DNA of 64,000 bases from Bacteroidetes bacterium 43-16 (GTDB taxonomy: Bacteria; Bacteroidota; Bacteroidia; Chitinophagales; Chitinophagaceae), in the NCBI GenBank assembly GCA_001897525.1, contig MKTB01000033.1, positions 62,001 through 126,000 on the forward strand, read 5' to 3'. Shown in pieces: positions 59,486 to 64,000 of this stretch. Position numbers and translations under genes: made by a program. The notes below the pieces were generated by a model. It saw only the letters and a program-made list of their open reading frames with translations, was not told the origin of the DNA and made no database searches. Within the stretch, counting starts at the first letter, position 1, and every line of letters starts with the position of its first letter.

Positions 59486-61495
59486 TTGAAGCAGCTAGGC
59501 TCCATATTTTTTTTCCTGCTGGCATGGGCATTTTGCTTCCATGCAGAACTGCTGTATGCAGAACCCAATCCTACAAGCCGCTACAGCATACGGGCCAAGC
59601 GTGCCGGGGTGAAGCCCGATTCTGAGGAAGGACTGGCCGCCTCCCGCGAGTTTATCAGGACGGACAGTACTTACTACGTCGGCTGGATGTTCCAGGGCAT
59701 CTACCAGTCTGAAAGAGCGGCTGATTTCTTAGGATTTAAAAATACGATCGAGCCACTGGCAAAGGCCCTGGGATTGATCGAAAAAGATTATGCAAAAGAG
59801 TTGGGGGTAAAAACGGCTGATCCTTACGCTTACGCTAAGGTACAGCAATTGCATATGGACTATAGCACGATCGCCTATTACCTTTTCCAGGCTTACCAGC
59901 ATGCCGAGATGGATGAGCAAAGCTATGCCTTGCTGCGCCGGGTGCAAAAGCAGGACCTGCAAAAGAACTGGATGCTGGAGCCTTATAATATGCTGTCCTG
60001 GATCACACACCGTAACCGCTTTTATACCCATGCGACATACAGTTTTCTTAAAGATGATATAGCAGCGAATGAACAACTGGCTAATGCTTACCTGGACAGT
60101 TCGCTCCTGCATGCCAATAAATACGGGGACTTGAACGGTACGCTGTTCTCCGAGTTTTATAATGAATACGAGAAATTGTCGGTATACCATTACAAGTGTA
60201 TCCTGCACGCTTATAATTTCCAGCTGGACTCTGCGGCCCATTACTTCAGCCTGATGGAAGGCACAACGATCTTCCCGTATAACAATCATGGCACCTTTTT
60301 AGCCATACAGGCCAGGTTTAAAGAGGCCCTGGAAGAATACGAGATCGCGAGCGGATATGACAACGGGGATAAGCGCCTGCAGGAATGGGCTTATTACAGC
60401 TCACTCTTAAATATCTACCGGGGGATGCCGGTGCATGCTGCGGTAAGTATGCGCGAAATGATCAAGATCGCAGGCTCCACACCGGGTTTTGGCTGGTATA
60501 ATATTGCATTGGGCCGGGCCTGCAGCTATGGCGGCAACCTGGAAGACAGTAAGAAATACATCGACCGCGCTGCAGGTTTTAAAGAAGTACACATCGGCAC
60601 GACACTGAGCCAGTCTTCCTATGAATTTGCCGTTAACCTCTTGCGACTGGTCAATACAACGAAATCAATCCAGCAGGTTAAGTTTGAAGATAAAAACTGG
60701 TGGTGGCATCCGCGGAGCTGGTACTGGCTCAATGCAAGAAAGGCCGAGAAGTATGCCCAGCAGTACCTGATCACGAACCAGTTTGCCGCCAACCCGGAAA
60801 GAGAAAATGTGATCTATAAATTGTTCTCTACAGAAAGCATTGTAGGCTTTGATGAGATCTGGTACCTGATCAAAGATTTCAGCACTAATTTTTTCTACAA
60901 AAAGTTTGAGACCGAATTAAAAAATGATAAGCGCGAAAGGGTCTATAAATATTACCACCTGTTCCTGGCTAAACTGGATATAGAAAAAGGCCGGTATAAA
61001 AAAGCGACGGAAAGACTGGAAAAGACTTTACAGTTTGCAGAAGATATTGATGTGGCCTATGAGCGGCTGTTCCTGGCAAGGGTCTATGAGGCGCTAGCGA
61101 TATGTGCAGAGGAACGCGGTGAGTATAAAGCTTTCCAGCAATATAGTGCCAAAATGTATAGCTTGTTTCCGCAACTGGTACCTTATACCACTTTTGAACC
61201 GCAAATGCAATTAAGTATTGCCGGGAGTAACCCGGCTATAGAAAAAAGGCTGAAAAAATACCGTATCGACTGGACAGAAAGTAATCCTTATGCACCTAAA
61301 GCCAGCCTGGTTTTTGCAAAACAGGGCGAGCAGCAAACCGTGTTGTTTAAGGTGGTCGATTACCTGGGGAATATTATTGTTCCCGAACAGAAAGTGATGA
61401 TTACTAAAGAAGAAGATGCCGTAAGAGAGCTAGCTTACGGGCTTTTTGGCATCGTATCGCTCGATTCTCAAGCCGACATTGATCAGGCCGACTAA
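59486..61495 (+). CDS. Large secreted helical-repeat protein of unknown function, TTG start
   Basis: TTG at 59486 gives a good signal peptide (about residues 1-26, SIFFFLLAWAFCF ... LLYAEP). The protein has 669 residues and is mostly helical, with TPR-like segments (FKEALEEYEIASGYDNGDKRLQEWAY and YKKATERLEKTLQFAEDIDVAYERL). A Trp-rich stretch NWWWHPRSWYWL occurs near residue 405. No catalytic motif is seen. It follows the MoxR gene by 14 bases. Its 3' end overlaps gldH, read in the opposite direction, by 66 bases. TATATTTG at 59481-59488 contains the TTG but is probably coincidental. Confidence 0.72.
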   Translation: MKQLGSIFFFLLAWAFCFHAELLYAEPNPTSRYSIRAKRAGVKPDSEEGLAASREFIRTDSTYYVGWMFQGIYQSERAADFLGFKNTIEPLAKALGLIEKDYAKELGVKTADPYAYAKVQQLHMDYSTIAYYLFQAYQHAEMDEQSYALLRRVQKQDLQKNWMLEPYNMLSWITHRNRFYTHATYSFLKDDIAANEQLANAYLDSSLLHANKYGDLNGTLFSEFYNEYEKLSVYHYKCILHAYNFQLDSAAHYFSLMEGTTIFPYNNHGTFLAIQARFKEALEEYEIASGYDNGDKRLQEWAYYSSLLNIYRGMPVHAAVSMREMIKIAGSTPGFGWYNIALGRACSYGGNLEDSKKYIDRAAGFKEVHIGTTLSQSSYEFAVNLLRLVNTTKSIQQVKFEDKNWWWHPRSWYWLNARKAEKYAQQYLITNQFAANPERENVIYKLFSTESIVGFDEIWYLIKDFSTNFFYKKFETELKNDKRERVYKYYHLFLAKLDIEKGRYKKATERLEKTLQFAEDIDVAYERLFLARVYEALAICAEERGEYKAFQQYSAKMYSLFPQLVPYTTFEPQMQLSIAGSNPAIEKRLKKYRIDWTESNPYAPKASLVFAKQGEQQTVLFKVVDYLGNIIVPEQKVMITKEEDAVRELAYGLFGIVSLDSQADIDQAD

Positions 61496-61951
61496 AGGAT
61501 TTTTACGCATGATCTGCTCCAGCTTTACCCCGTATTGACCTGGTTTGGTAAACGGCGCATAATCCTGCCCGGCTTTTAACTGCACTTTATACTCGTACAC
61601 ACCTCCTACATTATTGCCCAGCCTGCTGCCATCTGCGGCTAACAGTACCGTCTCTATGCGTTTGCCTTCACTATATACAGAGTCCCCGGGTTGCTTTACC
61701 CAACTGCGCAACCAGATATTAGAAAACTCAAAAGCAGCATCGTACCGGAAGATAAGATAAACTTTATAGCTGGCCGTAGTATCAGGAATGTCAAAAGTAA
61801 ATTCAGGCTGGAACGCATAGGCCCATTGGGCAGCGGGAACAGGCACCTGCTTTTGATAAGCAGATTCTGCAGGCTTGCCACAACCTGTTGCGATCAGGGC
61901 GGTAATACCAATAGCGATTAATCCTAAACGAATATTTTTTTGAAATGGCAT
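61430..61951 (-). CDS. gldH: Gliding motility lipoprotein GldH
   Basis: The ATG at 61951 (MPFQKNIRLGLIAIGITALIATGC) gives a lipoprotein signal, lipobox IATGC. The mature part is about 150 residues. YLIFRYDAAFEFSNIWLRSWVKQPGDS, GKRIETVLLAADGSRLG and KLEQIMRKNPLVGLINVGLRIER match the GldH family. GldH is needed for gliding in Flavobacterium. It is the downstream partner of yicC, 16 bases away. Its 3' end overlaps the opposite secreted-protein gene. Confidence 0.92.
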   Translation of the reverse strand: MPFQKNIRLGLIAIGITALIATGCGKPAESAYQKQVPVPAAQWAYAFQPEFTFDIPDTTASYKVYLIFRYDAAFEFSNIWLRSWVKQPGDSVYSEGKRIETVLLAADGSRLGNNVGGVYEYKVQLKAGQDYAPFTKPGQYGVKLEQIMRKNPLVGLINVGLRIERYDAKKPVS

Positions 61952-61967
61952 CTTATGAGTAAATAGA

Positions 61968-62846
61968 TTAAACAATATTTAAAACCTGCTCTTTGGCTTT
62001 TTCTAATTCATCTTTCATCTGTACCACGATCTGCTGCATCGTGGCATCATTGGCCTTAGAGCCCAGCGTATTGATCTCACGACCTACTTCCTGTAACACG
62101 AAGCCCAGTTTTTTACCAATGCCTTCTTCATTTGCGTTTGCAATGAGGCTGTTGAAATAATCACAGTGAGCGCGTAATCTTTGTTTCTCTTCAGAGATAT
62201 CGATCTTCTCAATATAATAGATCAGTTCCTGCTCTAAGCGGTTTGCATCCCAGTTCTCGTTACCCACCCATTCTTCCAATAGTGCAGTAATGCGGTCTTT
62301 GATCCGGGTAATACGATTAGGTTCATAAACCTCAGCTTCGCTGACAAATTGTTCAATATTTTTGATCCGGTTCAGGAGGTCCTTTTCTATAGGGGCACCT
62401 TCCGTTACCCGGTGTGCCGTCAGGTTGGCGATCGCCTGCTCCAGCAAGGACTGGATCAGGGACCAGTCTTCAGTATCTATGCTTTCCGCTTCCGGGGCTA
62501 CCACTTCCGGCAGCCTCATTAAGGTCGGCAGGATCTGCTCCTCCGTTAAGTTTAAAGAAGTGGCGATGCTCTTGATCGACTGGTAATAACTTTCAGCAAG
62601 CGCTGTATTGATCTTCATGGGCTTGGCCGCACCATCTTGTTTGATGATGACGTTCACATCCACAGAGCCTCGTTTTAAGCCTTTGGATAGTATTTTCCGG
62701 ATGTCGGCTTCAAATGGTTTCACCAGGGGATTGATCTTATTGGTGATCTCAAATTGCTTGCCGTTAAGCGATTTTACCTCAATAATAATTTCTTTGTTAC
62801 TGCTGTGCCCTTCTGCTTTACCATAGCCGGTCATGGAATAAATCAT
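61968..62846 (-). CDS. yicC: YicC family endoribonuclease
   Basis: The start is the ATG at 62846 (MIYSMTGYGKAEG); MTGYGKAE is the family's N-terminal signature. The protein has 292 residues. The C-terminal DUF1732 region reads EKQRLRAHCDYFNSLI ... GKKLGFVLQEVGREINTLGSKA, ending in NDATMQQIVVQMKDELEKAKEQ. YicC of E. coli is an endoribonuclease. A -7 box at 62868-62875 precedes it. gldH follows in the same unit, which is an unusual pairing functionally. Confidence 0.94.
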   Translation of the reverse strand: MIYSMTGYGKAEGHSSNKEIIIEVKSLNGKQFEITNKINPLVKPFEADIRKILSKGLKRGSVDVNVIIKQDGAAKPMKINTALAESYYQSIKSIATSLNLTEEQILPTLMRLPEVVAPEAESIDTEDWSLIQSLLEQAIANLTAHRVTEGAPIEKDLLNRIKNIEQFVSEAEVYEPNRITRIKDRITALLEEWVGNENWDANRLEQELIYYIEKIDISEEKQRLRAHCDYFNSLIANANEEGIGKKLGFVLQEVGREINTLGSKANDATMQQIVVQMKDELEKAKEQVLNIV

Positions 62847-62867
62847 ACTATTAAATACTTTAGTGCA

Positions 62868-62875
62868 CAAAAGTA
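62868..62875 (-). promoter_or_regulatory. -7 box (TACTTTTG) for yicC-gldH
   Basis: A perfect minus-strand TAnnTTTG, 22 bases before the ATG at 62846. This excludes the longer reading that begins at 62900. Confidence 0.55.
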
Positions 62876-62912
62876 AGGTTTTAACGGCTTTTGTTTTCAC
62901 AAATAATTAAAC

Positions 62913-62942
62913 TTGTATGGGAAAGAGAATAAACTAACTTTG
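62913..62942 (+). promoter_or_regulatory. Promoter for the lipoprotein gene at 62967
   Basis: CTTG (TTG at 62913-62915), 19 bases, TAACTTTG (62935-62942). The start site is about 62949. The TTG at 62913 is therefore a promoter box, not a start codon. Confidence 0.7.
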
Positions 62943-62966
62943 TTTCGTAAACAATTTATTAACGAT

Positions 62967-63812
62967 ATGAAAATTCAATCTTTTTCGTTATTAGCAACAG
63001 CTGTAGGTTTCAGCACGCTGATGGCTTGTAACAGTTCCAATGAGCAGCCTAAGCAAAGCGATAGTGATACGACACAATCCCCTGCCGGAGCAGAAGCACC
63101 GGCAAAAGCCATTAAGTTAGCTCCATTTGCCGACTCCCCGGAGTTCCCCGGCGCTACACTGACCATTAAAGATGTGAAAACAGAAATGGTAGGAACTGAT
63201 TCCGTAAAAGTGACGTTGAATTATGATGTGAAAAATTACGAGTTAAAACAACAAACCTCTTCTGCTACTGCTGGAGAATGTAATAATTCCAAAGACGGAC
63301 AGCATATTCACTTCATATTGGATAACAAGCCTTACATGGCACTCTACAATCCGACCCATACTTTTACTGTTCCGGTAAATTCTGAGCACTACCTGATGTC
63401 TTTCTTGTCCCGCTCTTACCACGAGTCTTTAAAAAATAAAGAAGCCGGTACCCTGTTACACTTCTCTGTAGATGCAAAAGGGGTGTATAAAAAATTAGAT
63501 AACCCTTCTACTCCTATGCTGTTCTACAGCCGTCCTAAAGGAGATTATGTAGGTAATGATACGAAGAACGTTTTGCTGGACTTCTATGTCTACAATACGA
63601 CTTTATCTGCTGATGGCCATAAAGTAAAAGCGACCATTAACGGCAATAGCTTTACTATTGACAGCTGGAAGCCGCAGTTTATACAGAATGCTCCTATGGG
63701 CGCAATGAAAGTTAAACTGGAGTTGATAGATAAAGACGGTAAAGTCGTTTCCGGTGAAAATACAAGCATTGAGCGTGATGTACAATTAGCCCAAAGCGAG
63801 CCGGTAAGATAA
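62967..63812 (+). CDS. Putative lipoprotein
   Basis: The ATG at 62967 (MKIQSFSLLATAVGFSTLMAC) gives a lipobox TLMAC. The protein has 281 residues. A Ser/Gln/Asp/Ala-rich linker (about 22-50) follows the anchor. The remaining 230 residues appear beta-rich, with YMALYNPTHTFTVP and HIHFILDN, and two related halves may be present (LDNKPYMALYN and STPMLFYSRP). I do not recognise a family. It stands alone, with its own promoter and terminator. Confidence 0.75.
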   Translation: MKIQSFSLLATAVGFSTLMACNSSNEQPKQSDSDTTQSPAGAEAPAKAIKLAPFADSPEFPGATLTIKDVKTEMVGTDSVKVTLNYDVKNYELKQQTSSATAGECNNSKDGQHIHFILDNKPYMALYNPTHTFTVPVNSEHYLMSFLSRSYHESLKNKEAGTLLHFSVDAKGVYKKLDNPSTPMLFYSRPKGDYVGNDTKNVLLDFYVYNTTLSADGHKVKATINGNSFTIDSWKPQFIQNAPMGAMKVKLELIDKDGKVVSGENTSIERDVQLAQSEPVR

Positions 63813-63848
63813 GTTTAGTAGTATTGATAAAAGGAATGTATAAAAGTT

Positions 63849-63873
63849 AAGCCACCTGTAAGGGTGGCTTTTA
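63849..63873 (+). terminator. Terminator after the lipoprotein gene
   Basis: AAGCCACC pairs with GGTGGCTT around 6 bases and ends in TTTTA. Confidence 0.75.
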
Positions 63874-63909
63874 CTATATTATCAGGGTATGAGTAATATT
63901 AATGTTGAT

Positions 63910-64000
63910 CTATTCCATTGTTTTAAGCTGCCCGTCATTACCTATGGCCAGTTGCTGGTCCATTTCGGGAACGGCTTCTGCAGCATCGGTAGGAAATACG
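63910..64000 (-). CDS. 3' fragment of a gene running off the right edge
   Basis: On the minus strand the frame ends in TAG at 63912-63910 and is open to the window edge, giving the last 29 residues (VFPTDAAEAVPEM ... IGNDGQLKTME). The hairpin at 63849 sits 37 bases downstream and could end it. Too short to assign a product; it could still be a chance frame. Confidence 0.4.
   Translation of the reverse strand, partial: VFPTDAAEAVPEMDQQLAIGNDGQLKTME

Noticed and set aside
59481-59488. TATATTTG as a promoter for the helical protein gene
   Set aside because: It contains the TTG start codon, so transcription would begin after it; the 14-base spacing from MoxR favours read-through.
62913-62966. 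Longer lipoprotein reading from TTG at 62913
   Set aside because: That TTG is the -33 box of a near-perfect promoter; the ATG at 62967 gives a clean lipobox.

Overview
This window looks like chromosomal DNA of a Bacteroidota species, most likely from Chitinophagales (order inferred, not proven). The evidence is consistent. Several secreted proteins end in type IX secretion (T9SS) sorting tails. A GldH gliding lipoprotein, a GLPGLI protein and SusC-like TonB-dependent receptors are present. Promoters repeatedly show the Bacteroidota form, a TTTG box 19-21 bases upstream of TAnnTTTG, and Shine-Dalgarno sequences are rare. No phage, insertion sequence or CRISPR array was seen. Most of the window is dense housekeeping sequence with islands of secreted-protein genes.

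Region 1-9.0 kb is the most distinctive part. A leftward operon encodes a His-tailed secreted protein, a TonB-dependent receptor, a T9SS-exported alkaline-phosphatase-superfamily enzyme and a LamG/FnIII protein that runs off the left edge. It diverges from a rightward set: an XRE-cupin regulator, a DUF5690 transporter resembling the GlpT/UhpT organophosphate family, and a HAD enzyme resembling phosphonoacetaldehyde hydrolase that keeps the Schiff-base lysine. TAAAC/GTTTA operator-like repeats mark all three intergenic spaces. Together this reads as a self-regulated locus for taking up and breaking down an organophosphate or phosphonate.

Region 9-13 kb holds a glutamine amidotransferase, a YggS-type PLP protein, a palindromic repeat, a GNAT enzyme and a divergent MocR regulator whose operator surrounds its own -7 box. 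Region 13-20 kb is a secreted-protein island: a lipoprotein, a T9SS lipase-like gene broken by an in-frame TAG, a glycine-rich tail-fibre-like protein and a T9SS adhesin-like protein. A tRNA-Met/tRNA-Pro operon follows at 20.4-20.7 kb.

Region 20.7-33.7 kb is housekeeping: sufS, a DUF983 gene, msrC, holB, rpmH-rnpA-yidD, csaA, a TauE-DUF1634 pair, ribE, an ArsR-type regulator, a Nudix hydrolase and an azurin-pepT-FKBP-dps operon. Region 33.7-37.9 kb has an outer-membrane barrel paired with a GLPGLI protein, then a lipoprotein. Region 38-41.4 kb has an aminotransferase and hemF-hemB. Region 41.4-48.7 kb has a nucleotide-sugar-type oxidoreductase, a LytS/LytTR two-component pair, a T9SS-tailed intradiol dioxygenase-like protein, an M28 peptidase and a PafA-type alkaline phosphatase. 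Region 48.7-64 kb has a deoxynucleoside kinase, trpS, an O-antigen ligase-like protein, an Ig-like lipoprotein, an NlpC/P60 peptidase, hemD with its DUF4271 partner, a CCA-adding enzyme, a LURP-one/scramblase protein, a MoxR ATPase with a large secreted helical protein, gldH, yicC and a lipoprotein. A 3' gene fragment sits at the right edge.
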